A DNA stretch of 64,000 bases from Flavobacteriaceae bacterium (lineage in GTDB: Bacteria; Bacteroidota; Bacteroidia; Flavobacteriales; Flavobacteriaceae), in NCBI GenBank assembly GCA_028284005.1, contig JANQSO010000002.1:124001-188000 (forward strand), given 5' to 3'. The number at the start of each line of letters is the position of its first letter. Positions within the stretch are counted from its first letter, which is position 1. The position numbers were made by a program, and so were the translations under genes. The notes beneath the pieces were generated by a model. The model was not told where the DNA came from, made no database searches, and worked only from the letters and a program-made list of their open reading frames with translations. This document shows, in pieces, positions 15,257 to 25,211 of this stretch.

Positions 15257-16567
15257 TTGAATTTATTTGAACTTACATTACGTTTTAAAGGTTTCCCGAT
15301 CGCGGAAGCAAAAAAACATTTAGAAGAAATTCAGAAGGTCTCAGAAAACGATTACACAGCTTATATTGACAAGCAACGAATGAGTATTTTTGAGTACCAT
15401 CAACGCGAAAATTCTTTTTATCAAAATTTTATTGGCGCATCTTCTTTTTCAAATTGGAACGAGATCCCTGTTATGCAGAAAAGTGATTTGCAAAGGCCCC
15501 TTGCTGAAAGACTTTCCAATGGTTTTTCAAAGAAAAACGTATATATAAACAAAACATCCGGGTCTAGCGGGCATCCCTTTATTTTTGCAAAAGATACATT
15601 TTGTCACGCGTTAACCTGGGCAGAAATTATAGACAGGTACAATTGGTATGGCCTGGATTTCAATAGTTCACTGGAAGCACGATTCTATGGGATCCCCCTG
15701 GATGTAAAAGGGTATCAAAAAGAACGTTTAAAGGACCGTTTAAGTAAACGCTACCGCTTTCCCATCTTTAATCTTTCCGAAGAAAAAATGGAAGAATTTC
15801 TTCACATCTTCCAAAGAAAGAAGTTTGCATATATAAACGGTTATACCAGTTCTATTGTTCTTTTTGCAAAATTTCTTTTAAAAAAAGGAATCCACTTAAA
15901 AGACGTGTGCCCAACTTTAAATTATTGTATTGTCACCAGTGAAATGCTTTTTGAAAATGATAAAAAACTATTGGAATCCACTCTTGGCGTTCCTGTAATC
16001 AATGAATATGGTGCAAGTGAATTGGACCTCATCGCATTCACAAATCCTCAAGGTGAATTTGTTGTAAACAGCGAAACCCTTTTTTTAGAAATTCTGGATG
16101 ACAAAAATCAACCTGTTATCAACGGAAATCCAGGGCGTATTGTAATCACGTCTTTATATAATAGAGCGCAGCCCATGATTCGATATGATATTGGAGACAC
16201 TGGAGTATTAAGTCCGCAAAGCACATTAAAAAAACCTGTTTTAAAACAATTGATCGGGAGAACAAATGATATTGCTAAGCTTCCGGGGGGAAAGACCGTC
16301 CCCGGCCTTACCTTTTATTATGTTACTAAAAGTGTGATCGAAGACGATGGAAATGTAAAAGAATTCATTATTGAGCAAACCGCTTTAGACACTTTTAAGA
16401 TCATATATGTATCTGAACGTGAACTCATTAAAACCGAAGCCGAAACTATAAAAAAAGCATTGTTCCAATACCTGGAAAATGACCTTACCCTAATTTTTGA
16501 AAGAGTAGCTGTCCTTGACCGAAGTAGTCGTGGAAAACTAAAGCAGTTTAATAGTTTACTTAATTAA
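15257..16567 (+). CDS. CapK/PaaK-like adenylate-forming enzyme (phenylacetate--CoA ligase family)
   Basis: A 436-residue protein of the PaaK/CapK branch of adenylate-forming enzymes. The phosphate-binding loop is KTSGSSGHPF (around residue 99), followed by the NEYGASELD motif (around 250) and the YDIGDTG hinge region (around 310). Members activate a carboxylate with ATP; CapK relatives occur in capsule loci where their substrate is uncertain. It starts 58 nt upstream of the wecB ATG and heads a small polysaccharide unit (this gene, wecB, GT4), so surface-polymer modification is more likely than phenylacetate breakdown. TTG 15257 is the only start that keeps the conserved N-terminus; an in-frame stop lies just upstream. 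Confidence 0.8.
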   Translation: MNLFELTLRFKGFPIAEAKKHLEEIQKVSENDYTAYIDKQRMSIFEYHQRENSFYQNFIGASSFSNWNEIPVMQKSDLQRPLAERLSNGFSKKNVYINKTSGSSGHPFIFAKDTFCHALTWAEIIDRYNWYGLDFNSSLEARFYGIPLDVKGYQKERLKDRLSKRYRFPIFNLSEEKMEEFLHIFQRKKFAYINGYTSSIVLFAKFLLKKGIHLKDVCPTLNYCIVTSEMLFENDKKLLESTLGVPVINEYGASELDLIAFTNPQGEFVVNSETLFLEILDDKNQPVINGNPGRIVITSLYNRAQPMIRYDIGDTGVLSPQSTLKKPVLKQLIGRTNDIAKLPGGKTVPGLTFYYVTKSVIEDDGNVKEFIIEQTALDTFKIIYVSERELIKTEAETIKKALFQYLENDLTLIFERVAVLDRSSRGKLKQFNSLLN

Positions 16568-16573
16568 ACCACT

Positions 16574-16602
16574 TGTTAAGTGAGGTTATTTCTTATTTTT
16601 GA
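16574..16602 (+). promoter_or_regulatory. Promoter of wecB
   Basis: TTG (16574-16576), 18 nt, TATTTTTG (16595-16602), then 23 nt to the ATG at 16626. The in-frame TTG at 16599 lies in the box and is rejected as a start. Confidence 0.65.
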
Positions 16603-16625
16603 AATATAAAGTTAGTCACCTTATT

Positions 16626-17720
16626 ATGAAAATTACCATTGTTGCAGGAGCCCGTCCAAATTTCATTAAAATCGCTCCTATAATTCATGAAATAGAAAAG
16701 CAACAAAAGAACAAAGTGGTAATTTCATATAGATTGGTCCATACAGGACAGCATTACAATAAAAACCTAAGCGATACTTTTTTTGAAGAATTGAATATTC
16801 CTGCCCCCCATAATAACCTTGGGGTAAAGAGCGGGACCCAGGCAGAACAAACAGCTGCTATTATGATAAGCTTTGAAAAAGAGCTTTTGCAGCACCCCAC
16901 AGATTTGGTTTTGGTTGTTGGAGATGTAAATTCAACTATGGCTTGTACTATAGTTGCCAAAAAAGCCCATACTCCGGTGGCACATGTAGAAGCAGGTATT
17001 CGTTCCGGAGATATGAAAATGCCCGAGGAAATCAATAGAATAGTTACCGACAGTATTACAGATTATTTCTTTACCACATCACCACATGCCAGCGATCATT
17101 TAAAGCGTATTGGAAAGCCTTCGGAACATGTTCTTTTTGTAGGAAATGTGATGATAGATACCTTGTTAAACAATCTACCCCGTATTAATAAACCGGTCTT
17201 TTGGGATGAACTGAACTTAGTTAAGGGAAAATATTTTACTCTTACACTTCACAGACCTTCCAATGTAGACGAATTAGGTACATTTTCGAGATTACTGAAA
17301 CATGTTGTAAACAAAGCTAACGGACTGCCTATTATTTTTCCCGTACATCCCAGGACACAGAAAATATTGAAAGAGGCAAAACTTACTTTTGAAAATTTGC
17401 ACTTTGTTAACCCTCAAGGGTATCTATCATTTATATATTTGGTTAAATATGCTAAGGCTGTTTTAACAGATTCCGGAGGAATTACTGAAGAAGCTGCGGT
17501 ATTAAATGTGCCTTGTATTACTTTTAGAGATAGTACAGAGCGCCCCGAAACGATTGAGTTGGGAACAAATATCCTGGTGGGGGACGATATTTCAAAAATT
17601 GACAATGCATTTAACGTTTTAGACTCCGGAAATTGGAAGCGTGCAAAATCAATTCCTAAATGGGATGGTAAAACTGCGGAACGAATTATAGAAAACATCT
17701 TAACTCTATATGGTAACTGA
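16626..17720 (+). CDS. wecB: UDP-N-acetylglucosamine 2-epimerase (non-hydrolysing)
   Basis: A 364-residue enzyme that interconverts UDP-GlcNAc and UDP-ManNAc. It begins MKITIVAGARPNFIKIAP and shows VEAGIRSGDMKMPEEINR (around residue 115), LTLHRPSNVD (around 205) and the C-terminal LTDSGGITEEA and RDSTERPET motifs, all diagnostic of WecB. No wecC (UDP-ManNAc dehydrogenase) is beside it, so ManNAc itself or a derivative made elsewhere is expected in the polymer. Start 16626 was chosen because the upstream TTG belongs to the promoter. The next gene, a GT4, starts within its last codons (11-bp overlap). Confidence 0.95.
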   Translation: MKITIVAGARPNFIKIAPIIHEIEKQQKNKVVISYRLVHTGQHYNKNLSDTFFEELNIPAPHNNLGVKSGTQAEQTAAIMISFEKELLQHPTDLVLVVGDVNSTMACTIVAKKAHTPVAHVEAGIRSGDMKMPEEINRIVTDSITDYFFTTSPHASDHLKRIGKPSEHVLFVGNVMIDTLLNNLPRINKPVFWDELNLVKGKYFTLTLHRPSNVDELGTFSRLLKHVVNKANGLPIIFPVHPRTQKILKEAKLTFENLHFVNPQGYLSFIYLVKYAKAVLTDSGGITEEAAVLNVPCITFRDSTERPETIELGTNILVGDDISKIDNAFNVLDSGNWKRAKSIPKWDGKTAERIIENILTLYGN

Positions 17721-18876
17721 GAAAATCTTATTGGTTACTAATTATTTTCCCCCGGAGAAAGGGGCCGCTGCAAACCGTATGTTCTCTTTGGCAACTGCTC
17801 TTGCCGAAAACAAATACCAGGTTGCTGTGGTATGTCCTTTCCCCAACTATCCAAAGGGAAAAGTATTTGATAATTATAAAGGGAAGCTGTACGATAAATC
17901 TATCGAAAGTGAATTAACAGTTCATAGATTGTGGGTATGGCCAAGTAATTCTCAAAATAAGTTCTTGCGATTACTTTCTATGATTTCCTTTTCCATTAGT
18001 TTGATGCTTTTTTTCTTTTTTAAAAAAATTCCAAAAAAGGTCTTTATCCAATATTCTCCTGTATTTGTAGGGTTTACAGCAGTTTTTTGGGGCTGGGTCT
18101 TCAGAAAGAAATTGATTTTGAACATTTCTGACCTCTGGCCCTTAGCAGGTTTGGAAATGGGTTTGCTAAAGAAAGGGATATACTATTCGATACTCAAAAA
18201 AATAGAGCTCTTTTGTTATGGAAAAGCCACATTGATCACTGGTCAATCTAAAGAAATTTTAACTCACATAAAGAACTTAGGATTTAAAAAGGAATCTTTT
18301 TTATATAGAAATCTTCCAAGATTTAAAGCACCTGCAATTTCTGAAAAGCTGCCAGAGCCAAAAATTTCCCTGGTTTATGGAGGCCTCTTGGGATTGGCCC
18401 AGGGGCTGTTCAAAATTTGCTCTCAAATTGAGTTTCCGGAAAATGTAACAATACACATTTATGGTGCCGGCCCGGAAAAGGACGCCATTATGTCTTTAAA
18501 TAACAACCAAATACTCTTTCACGATGAAATAGCTCGTGAGAAATTACATGAAGAATTACTGCAATATGACATTGCCTTTATTCCACTTACTAACAGGATC
18601 TACGGCTCTGTTCCCTCTAAGATCTTTGAATACAGCCGGCTGGGTCTGCCCATTTTATATTATGGAGGAGGCGAAGGAGAACAGATTGTTGCTAAAAACA
18701 ACCTGGGCTGGGTAATACCGGTAAATAATCTGAAAGAGCTTCAGGAGTTTATCAATTCTTTAAATACAGATAAATTAAGGGAGTTTTCAAGAGCCCGTGT
18801 TCAAAAAAACGCGTTGGAGGCTTTTAATTTTGAAAAACAATTTGAGAGTTTCATTAAAAGAATAGAATTTCTTTAA
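17710..18876 (+). CDS. Glycosyltransferase family 4 (WbuB-like)
   Basis: A 388-residue GT-B enzyme. The N-terminus ILLVTNYFPPEKGAAANR with PFPNYPKGK (around residue 45) is typical of WbuB-like GT4 proteins. The C-terminal donor domain has YGAGPEKDAI (around 255) and VPSKIFEYSRLGLPILYYGGGEG (around 297-320), with the Glu of the EX7E region. It transfers a sugar from a nucleotide donor, possibly ManNAc from the adjacent WecB, to a lipid-linked acceptor on the cytoplasmic side. Its start overlaps wecB by 11 bp (coupling), and its stop overlaps the convergent wcaJ-like gene by 4 bp. Confidence 0.88.
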   Translation: MVTEKILLVTNYFPPEKGAAANRMFSLATALAENKYQVAVVCPFPNYPKGKVFDNYKGKLYDKSIESELTVHRLWVWPSNSQNKFLRLLSMISFSISLMLFFFFKKIPKKVFIQYSPVFVGFTAVFWGWVFRKKLILNISDLWPLAGLEMGLLKKGIYYSILKKIELFCYGKATLITGQSKEILTHIKNLGFKKESFLYRNLPRFKAPAISEKLPEPKISLVYGGLLGLAQGLFKICSQIEFPENVTIHIYGAGPEKDAIMSLNNNQILFHDEIAREKLHEELLQYDIAFIPLTNRIYGSVPSKIFEYSRLGLPILYYGGGEGEQIVAKNNLGWVIPVNNLKELQEFINSLNTDKLREFSRARVQKNALEAFNFEKQFESFIKRIEFL

Positions 18877-20228
18877 TATGCTTTTTCCTCTCCTCTAAGT
18901 GCATTATAAACCGTTTGAAAGACAATCTTTAAATCTAAAAACAAGGACCAGTTCTCCAGGTAAAATATATCGTATTTCACCCTGTTTATAATATCATTGT
19001 CATTTTCTACCTCACCTCTGTAACCACTAATTTGTGCTAATCCGGTAATTCCCGGTTTTACAAAGTGCCGTACCATAAATTTGTCTATTCGTTCTGCATA
19101 CATGTGAGTATGGCTCACCATATGAGGTCTTGGGCCTACTACAGACATTTCACCTTTAAGTACATTGATAAATTGTGGTAATTCATCAATACTGGTTTTT
19201 CTAATAATTCTTCCAACTCTTGTTATCCTTTCATCTCCTTTTGTTACCTGGTAAAGGTCTGCAATAGGGTTGGGCCTCATTGAGCGAAACTTATAGCAAA
19301 AGAATTCCTTATAATCCAGCCCGTTTCTTTTTTGTTTGAAAAAAACAGGGCCTTTGGATTCCAATTTAATGATAAGGCCCAAAATAGGTGTTAGCCATGA
19401 TAAGATCCCTGCTATAATTATAATAGACAAGATCACGTCAAAACTTCTTTTAATAAATTTGTTGAAAGGTTCGTCCATAGGTATTTTGCGTAGTGATAAA
19501 ATGGGCAAAACACCATAATATGCAAAGTCTAGTTTTTTAGAATATATTTCTTTATTGTCCGGAAGAAATTTTAGAATCTTCAAATTATTATCAGCGAAAT
19601 CAATTAATTTCAATAATTTATCATTATCCAATTCGGCTACAGAAGAATATATCTCGTCAATATTATTTTTCATAACATATTCAAAACATTCTTCTATTTC
19701 ATATTTCTCCGTCCCGTTTAGATCAAATGTCTTTTGTAAATGATATCCAAATTCCGGCCGGTCCAGAAAAAATTTTCGGAGCTGATCTGTTTTTTGATTA
19801 AGTCCTATTATAACTACTTTTCTGTTATTGCCCCCTAAGAGTTGTCGGTATTTTTTTAACAAGAAATAAATAGTAAGCTTAATAATACTTATCAATAGCA
19901 TCGCCAAAATGGTATATTTTAAAATTGCTACTGGGTCTGTATTCAAGTGGTTATAAAAGCCAAAAAAAGCAAATACTATTAAAAAATAAAGGATCCCTTG
20001 CTTGCTTACCAATGATATGATTTTGGCAACATGTGTAAAGCGATAGATCTCATAGAAATTCGACTTTAATGAGAGGACGATCCACGCTATGGATACAAAA
20101 ACTATGTAGTGTAAATAATACGAATCTTTAACAAAAAATTGTTTCGCCAATACATTAATAATAGTCAAATCAATTATATATGAAATTGGCCTTAAAAACC
20201 CCGAATATCTCCCACTTCTAAATATCAT
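18873..20228 (-). CDS. wcaJ: Undecaprenyl-phosphate sugar phosphotransferase (WcaJ-type)
   Basis: A 451-residue priming enzyme. Four or five N-terminal membrane segments (to about residue 135) precede a CoA-binding-like domain (VVIIGLNQKTDQLRKFFL). A re-entrant helix (about 262-285) leads to the catalytic domain with KQKRNGLDYKEFFCYKFRSM (around 305-325) and DELPQFINVLKGEMSVVGPR (around 350). It transfers a hexose-1-phosphate, often glucose or galactose, from UDP-sugar to undecaprenyl phosphate to start repeat-unit assembly. It is the last gene of the wcaF-wcaI-ugd-uxs-wzy-wcaJ unit. The first sugar cannot be decided from sequence. Confidence 0.93.
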   Translation of the reverse strand: MIFRSGRYSGFLRPISYIIDLTIINVLAKQFFVKDSYYLHYIVFVSIAWIVLSLKSNFYEIYRFTHVAKIISLVSKQGILYFLIVFAFFGFYNHLNTDPVAILKYTILAMLLISIIKLTIYFLLKKYRQLLGGNNRKVVIIGLNQKTDQLRKFFLDRPEFGYHLQKTFDLNGTEKYEIEECFEYVMKNNIDEIYSSVAELDNDKLLKLIDFADNNLKILKFLPDNKEIYSKKLDFAYYGVLPILSLRKIPMDEPFNKFIKRSFDVILSIIIIAGILSWLTPILGLIIKLESKGPVFFKQKRNGLDYKEFFCYKFRSMRPNPIADLYQVTKGDERITRVGRIIRKTSIDELPQFINVLKGEMSVVGPRPHMVSHTHMYAERIDKFMVRHFVKPGITGLAQISGYRGEVENDNDIINRVKYDIFYLENWSLFLDLKIVFQTVYNALRGEEKAY

Positions 20229-20310
20229 TTCTAATTATCTGCTATATGTTTTTAAATTATGTTGTAAACTGTTCATATTGGTCAATATTTCCCTTAATGT
20301 CCAATTCATT

Positions 20311-21525
20311 TTATCCTTCCTTTTCTTTAATATTCCAACTATTAATAAAAAGTATTATCAATACAAAGCCTGCGTAATAAGCACCTAATTGACGATGAAA
20401 TACATTTTCCATAAAACAATAAGATGCTAAAATTAACAATAGGCTTGTAGCGAAAAAATTCTTTCGGACGATCCCAAATAATGAAATAAACATCCCTCCA
20501 AACAACAGAAGGCCAATAATTCCTGAGCTCAAATAAAAATCAATGAACTGGTTATGTGTATTATAACGTTCCGATACAAATTTTTCTCTTTTATGGGTGT
20601 CTTTAATGCTTTCGGTATAACAGGAGACCAGTTTATCTTTTGTCCCTGTAAACCCAAGCCCCTTTAAAGTAAACCCAATTTCTTGTGATACTAAATTAGA
20701 GCAATGCCATGCTATGGACCTGATTTCCCAGGTTAACGTATTCTTTGGGAAGTTAGCTTCCGATGAGGTTTTCTCCATCAGGAACTCTTGTTTTTGTAGG
20801 TCGTCCTTTATAGAGATAAACACCACTGACAGTAGTACAATTGTCAATAAGGTCACTAGAATTCTTATCTTTTTATTTTTACCGTAAAACTGCCTAAGGA
20901 TAAGCAAGAACAAGAGGATTAATAATGCAATCTTTGAAACTATTAGTACAAGGAACAGAATGTTTACAATAATATTTATGAAAAAATACCTGTTGTCCGG
21001 ATGGTATTTGGGTTGTATGGATTGGTAAGAGATTATGATACTCAGAACACATAAAAATCCTAAATAGACCCGGTCTATTAAAAGTGATTCAATAAGCTTG
21101 GGATAGTTTTCAAATATTAGATCCCCACTTACATTATTTGCTATCACAATATTGATTATTGAAAATAGAATTGTGGCTAATGAAGAAAAAACAATTGCCT
21201 TCTTAATTTTTCCAACATCATGTACCGGTAAGTAAAGGATCAATAACCCTACAACAATAAGAACCTTTTTTATGATATTAAAATCAGATTCTAGGCGTCC
21301 AAAAATTGTTGCATTCAATATTAAAAAAAGAAAAAAAGAAAAAAAGAGCAGGACCGGAGTCGATCTTAATTTGCCGAAGTCCTTTTTAGATACTACAAAA
21401 GGAAAGGCCAGAATCAAAATCCCCAATAGAATATTTGGCAGTGCTCTTACATAATTATCAAACGGTATAATTATATAAAGTAAGAGAAAAGCGTATGGAT
21501 AAATAGCTCCTAAGAGTATTTTCAT
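20311..21525 (-). CDS. O-antigen ligase/polymerase family protein (Wzy/WaaL-like)
   Basis: A 404-residue integral membrane protein with about ten helices and a large outer loop around residues 230-320 containing WEIRSIAWHCSN and LKGLGFTGTKDKL, then the conserved NTHNQFIDFYLSSGIIGL (around 330). That is the Wzy_C pattern of O-antigen polymerases and ligases. It would polymerise undecaprenyl-linked repeat units, or ligate finished polymer to lipid A, on the periplasmic side. It lies between uxs and wcaJ in the first polysaccharide operon. Polymerase is favoured over ligase because of its operon, but sequence alone does not decide. Confidence 0.85.
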   Translation of the reverse strand: MKILLGAIYPYAFLLLYIIIPFDNYVRALPNILLGILILAFPFVVSKKDFGKLRSTPVLLFFSFFLFLILNATIFGRLESDFNIIKKVLIVVGLLILYLPVHDVGKIKKAIVFSSLATILFSIINIVIANNVSGDLIFENYPKLIESLLIDRVYLGFLCVLSIIISYQSIQPKYHPDNRYFFINIIVNILFLVLIVSKIALLILLFLLILRQFYGKNKKIRILVTLLTIVLLSVVFISIKDDLQKQEFLMEKTSSEANFPKNTLTWEIRSIAWHCSNLVSQEIGFTLKGLGFTGTKDKLVSCYTESIKDTHKREKFVSERYNTHNQFIDFYLSSGIIGLLLFGGMFISLFGIVRKNFFATSLLLILASYCFMENVFHRQLGAYYAGFVLIILFINSWNIKEKEG

Positions 21526-21629
21526 AACTATTTGTATTCTAGTAAGTTTATGGAAAGGTAAAAAACTATATGCTAACCTTTCGTACTTTGTCTTCTTATT
21601 TCACTGAAACTGAAATTATCAGTTCATTC

Positions 21630-22616
21630 TTATTTAATGTGTTTTGAAAAGTCTTTGTGTTCACTTTTCAATAATTCTTCTTTTGAAAGATTTTTAAAAT
21701 ATTCGTAGGTTGTTTTCATTCCATCTTCCCTCGATATCTTTGGTTCCCAATTCAATATTTCTTTTGCCTTAGAAATATCCGGTTGTCTTTGTAAGGGGTC
21801 ATCCTGAGGTAGTGGTTTATATATAATCTTTTGTTTTGTTCCTGTTAACTTAATTATTTCCCGGGCAAAATCTAAAATAGTGATCTCATTAGGGTTTCCA
21901 ATATTCATGGGTAACGAATAATCACTTAACAATAAGCTATACAAGCCCTGAATTTGATCATCTACATAACAAAAAGATCGGGTTTGCGAACCATCTCCAA
22001 ATACAGTTAAATCTTCTCCCCTAAGCGCCTGGCCTATGAAAGCCGGAATAACCCTGCCGTCATTTAGCCGCATTCTGGGGCCATATGTATTAAAGATACG
22101 AGCTATACGTGTTTCAACCCCATGAAAACGATGATATGCCATAGTGATAGATTCCTGAAAACGTTTTGCTTCATCGTATACTCCTCTTGGCCCAATTGTA
22201 TTTACGTTTCCAAAATATTCCTCATTTTGAGGATGTACCAAAGGATCGCCATACACTTCCGAAGTGGAGGCGATAAGAATCCGTGCATTTTTTTCCTTTG
22301 CCAACCCTAATAGATTATGTGTCCCCAAAGAACCTACTTTAAGTGTTTGTATGGGTATTTTTAAATAATCTATAGGACTCGCGGGAGATGCAAAATGGAG
22401 TATGTAATCTATCTTTCCGGGAACGTGTACAAATTTTGTAACATCATGATGGTAGAATTCAAAATTTTCAAGTTTAAACAGGTGTTCAATGTTCTTTAGA
22501 TCTCCTGTAATTAAGTTATCCATCCCAATCACCTCATACCCTTCATTAATAAATCGATCACAAAGGTGAGATCCTAAAAAACCCGAAGCGCCAGTAATTA
22601 AAACTCTTTTCATCAT
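21630..22616 (-). CDS. UDP-glucuronate decarboxylase (UDP-xylose synthase)
   Basis: A 328-residue short-chain dehydrogenase/reductase. The NAD loop is [11 protein letters not shown] (residues 6-16); the UXS-specific [11 protein letters not shown] is near residue 75, and the catalytic STSEVYG plus [11 protein letters not shown] (Tyr-x-x-x-Lys) near 120-150. It oxidises and decarboxylates UDP-glucuronate to UDP-xylose. Its ATGATG start overlaps the ugd stop (TAATG), so UDP-glucose to UDP-glucuronate to UDP-xylose is encoded as a coupled pair. The product feeds the polymer of the first polysaccharide operon. Confidence 0.94.
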   Translation of the reverse strand: MMKRVLITGASGFLGSHLCDRFINEGYEVIGMDNLITGDLKNIEHLFKLENFEFYHHDVTKFVHVPGKIDYILHFASPASPIDYLKIPIQTLKVGSLGTHNLLGLAKEKNARILIASTSEVYGDPLVHPQNEEYFGNVNTIGPRGVYDEAKRFQESITMAYHRFHGVETRIARIFNTYGPRMRLNDGRVIPAFIGQALRGEDLTVFGDGSQTRSFCYVDDQIQGLYSLLLSDYSLPMNIGNPNEITILDFAREIIKLTGTKQKIIYKPLPQDDPLQRQPDISKAKEILNWEPKISREDGMKTTYEYFKNLSKEELLKSEHKDFSKHIK

Positions 22617-23926
22617 TAGTTTATTTGTTTTCTTCCTATGGAAAAATAGGTAAATCCTTCCTGTTCCATATCATCCAGGTTATAAAGGTTTCTACCGTCA
22701 AAGATGACAGGTTGCTTTAATAGTTGCTTCAGTTTTTGATAATTTGGTGTTCTAAAAATGCTCCATTCCGTACAGATCACCAAAGCCTCTGCATCTTCTA
22801 AAGCCTCATACATTGAATTGGCATAGGTTATCTTGTCACCAAATTGTTTTTTAATGTTTGGCATGGCTTCGGGATCAAAAACAGTTAGGTGTGCACCTCT
22901 TTCAAGCAACGCATTCATAACATCAATGGAAGGTGCCTCTCTAATATCATCTGTTTCCGGTTTGAAAGCAAGCCCCCATACTGCAATCTTTTTTTCAGAA
23001 AGGGCATTCCCAAAGAAATTTTCAATCTTTGGAATTAAGATCGTTTTTTGTTTACTATTTATATCAATAACCGAATTGAGCATCTTAAAATCATAATCTA
23101 TGTCCTTCCCTGCTTTTTGTAATGCTTTCACGTCCTTTGGGAAACAAGATCCTCCGTAACCAATTCCGGGAAACAGGAATCGTTTTCCTATTCTGGAATC
23201 CGTACCCATTCCAACTCGTACCTGGTCAACATCGGCTCCTACTTTTTCACAATAGTTAGCGATCTCATTCATAAATGTGATCTTGGTCGCCAGAAAAGCG
23301 TTTGCTGCGTATTTTGTCAATTCTGCAGAACGCTCGTCCATAACAATAACCGGGTTTCCGGAGCGAACAAAAGGAGCATATAGTTTTTTCATAAGGGAAG
23401 TAGCCCGTTCACTACTTGAGCCCACAATAATACGTTCCGGCTTTAAAAAATCATCGACCGCAAAACCTTCCCTTAGAAATTCGGGATTGGAGACAACGTC
23501 GAAATCACATTCGGTATTTCTGGCAATCACCTCTCTTACTTGTTCTGCAGTACCTACAGGCACTGTACTTTTATCTACAATTATTTTATAGGATTTGATC
23601 TTTTTTCCAATCTCTTCCGAAGTATTTAACACATAGGTCAGGTCTGCAGAGCCGTCTTCATCTTCAGGTGTCGGGAGTGCCAAAAAAATGATATCTCCAT
23701 GTGCCAAACCTTCATCCAAAGAGGTAGTGAACCTCAAACGATTTGCATTTATATTTCTTTCAAAGAGTACATCCAGATGAGGTTCGTAAATGGGTACTGT
23801 TCCGGCTTGCATTTTTTCTACCTTAGATTGGTCAATATCCACACATATCACCTCATTTCCTGTTTCGGCGAGACATGTTCCTGTAACTAATCCTACATAT
23901 CCTGTTCCTATTACGGCTATCTTCAT
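22616..23926 (-). CDS. ugd: UDP-glucose 6-dehydrogenase
   Basis: A 436-residue NAD-dependent enzyme that oxidises UDP-glucose twice to UDP-glucuronate. The N-terminal loop is [15 protein letters not shown], the catalytic cysteine is in [10 protein letters not shown] (around residue 260), and the C-terminal UDP-binding domain includes [18 protein letters not shown] (around 318). Length matches the family. It is followed with 1-bp overlap by the UDP-xylose synthase gene. A -7 box at 23946-23953 suggests an internal promoter in addition to the wcaF promoter. Confidence 0.97.
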   Translation of the reverse strand: MKIAVIGTGYVGLVTGTCLAETGNEVICVDIDQSKVEKMQAGTVPIYEPHLDVLFERNINANRLRFTTSLDEGLAHGDIIFLALPTPEDEDGSADLTYVLNTSEEIGKKIKSYKIIVDKSTVPVGTAEQVREVIARNTECDFDVVSNPEFLREGFAVDDFLKPERIIVGSSSERATSLMKKLYAPFVRSGNPVIVMDERSAELTKYAANAFLATKITFMNEIANYCEKVGADVDQVRVGMGTDSRIGKRFLFPGIGYGGSCFPKDVKALQKAGKDIDYDFKMLNSVIDINSKQKTILIPKIENFFGNALSEKKIAVWGLAFKPETDDIREAPSIDVMNALLERGAHLTVFDPEAMPNIKKQFGDKITYANSMYEALEDAEALVICTEWSIFRTPNYQKLKQLLKQPVIFDGRNLYNLDDMEQEGFTYFSIGRKQIN

Positions 23927-23945
23927 GTTTTTTAATTTGTATTGG

Positions 23946-23953
23946 CAAAAATA
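23946..23953 (-). promoter_or_regulatory. Possible internal promoter -7 element before ugd
   Basis: TATTTTTG on the minus strand in the 60-nt gap between the WcaI-like gene and ugd, 19 nt before the ugd ATG; no -33 TTG at the expected spacing. Confidence 0.4.
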
Positions 23954-23986
23954 GTAAAGTATTCTTAGCTACTGAAGCCTCTGATT

Positions 23987-25207
23987 TTAAACTTGGGCCA
24001 ATGTTTCCGTAAATCTTTTTAAAATTCGATCCTTTGAAAAATTGGAGACTACATAGCTTCTTGCATTTACCCCCATTTGCTCCGCTTTCACCTTTTCATT
24101 GGCAAGACTTTCAAAATGTTGTATTACATGTTCCAGGTTTCTGTCCGAAATATAAAACCCTCCCTGTGACTCAAGCATTACTTTAGCTACTTCAGAATCC
24201 GGATGCCCGGTAATAACAGAAGGTTTTGCGCTTGCCATCATGCCTAGTATCTTGGACGGCATCACAGTATCAATGATGTCTGTCTTCTGAAACAAAAGAT
24301 GGGCGTCTGCACTACACAAGAGGTCGGACAGGTCTTCATATGCAATTGGTGCATATAGGCTAACCCCCGGGAGTTGTACTATTTCCTCTTCTAACTGAGC
24401 CCGCCGTGCCCCGTCTCCCACTATAATTACTTCAAAATGGTCAAAATCCAATCTTTCAACAAAACTTAAAAAAAAGTCCCAGTCCTGTTTGTCACCAATA
24501 TTTCCCGAATAAAGGATCTTAAATTTTGAAGAGGTAAGGTACGGGTGCTGTTGGGACCTCATAGGATCTATTTCTTCTGCATCGATCCAATTGGGCAAAA
24601 AATAAGTATCACTCGATGTCTTCTCGGATAGCCTGTTGAGCATCATTTTGCTAATAGTACTTACTGTATCTGCTTTTGAAAAGATCCTTTTTTCCAGTCG
24701 CATCAGAGAATTATAAATAAATCCTTTCTTTTTCTTTTTAGATTGCACAAGCCCGGATTGAAAAGCCGCATCAAATTCAAAATCCTGAATGTGTATCCAA
24801 TGCTTTGCTTTCATTCTCTTTTTTAAAATATTTCCTAAAAAAGCTGAGCTGGTGAACGGAACTATCGAAATCACATAATCACATTGTTTGATCTTTCGAA
24901 GGTTCATATAAGATCCAAAGGTAAAATCGATAATATGGATCACCCTTTTTAAAAAAGTAGGACGGGAAGGGGTATATTGCTTATATCGATACAATTTCAT
25001 GCCGTTATAGTCCTCTTCCAGGTAACGCTTTTTATTTTTATACTCTTTTGCGATCTCCCACTGTGGATAATAAGGAAAAGCAGTAATTACAGTTACGATG
25101 GCTCCTTTGTCCCTGAGGTAATTGCTCAATTGGGTAGAATAGAGGCCTATTGCGGTATCTTCAGGGTAAAAATTAAGCCCTATTAAAGTAATGTGTTTAT
25201 TTTTCAA
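23987..25207 (-). CDS. wcaI: WcaI-like glycosyltransferase family 4
   Basis: About 406 residues: the N-terminus HITLIGLNFYPEDTAIGLYS is the WcaI-type GT4 start, with TAFPYYPQW (around residue 40), a basic KKRMKAKHWIHIQDFEFD segment near 130 and a C-terminal donor domain with ILYSGNIGDKQDWD, IVGDGARRAQLEE and VMPSKILGMMASAKPSV. It transfers a sugar to a lipid-linked intermediate in exopolysaccharide assembly. The best start is TTG at 25207, 4 nt after the wcaF stop. A GTG at 25285 would add 26 residues lying inside wcaF and is less likely. Confidence 0.85.
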   Translation of the reverse strand: MKNKHITLIGLNFYPEDTAIGLYSTQLSNYLRDKGAIVTVITAFPYYPQWEIAKEYKNKKRYLEEDYNGMKLYRYKQYTPSRPTFLKRVIHIIDFTFGSYMNLRKIKQCDYVISIVPFTSSAFLGNILKKRMKAKHWIHIQDFEFDAAFQSGLVQSKKKKKGFIYNSLMRLEKRIFSKADTVSTISKMMLNRLSEKTSSDTYFLPNWIDAEEIDPMRSQQHPYLTSSKFKILYSGNIGDKQDWDFFLSFVERLDFDHFEVIIVGDGARRAQLEEEIVQLPGVSLYAPIAYEDLSDLLCSADAHLLFQKTDIIDTVMPSKILGMMASAKPSVITGHPDSEVAKVMLESQGGFYISDRNLEHVIQHFESLANEKVKAEQMGVNARSYVVSNFSKDRILKRFTETLAQV

Positions 25208-25211
25208 CAGT

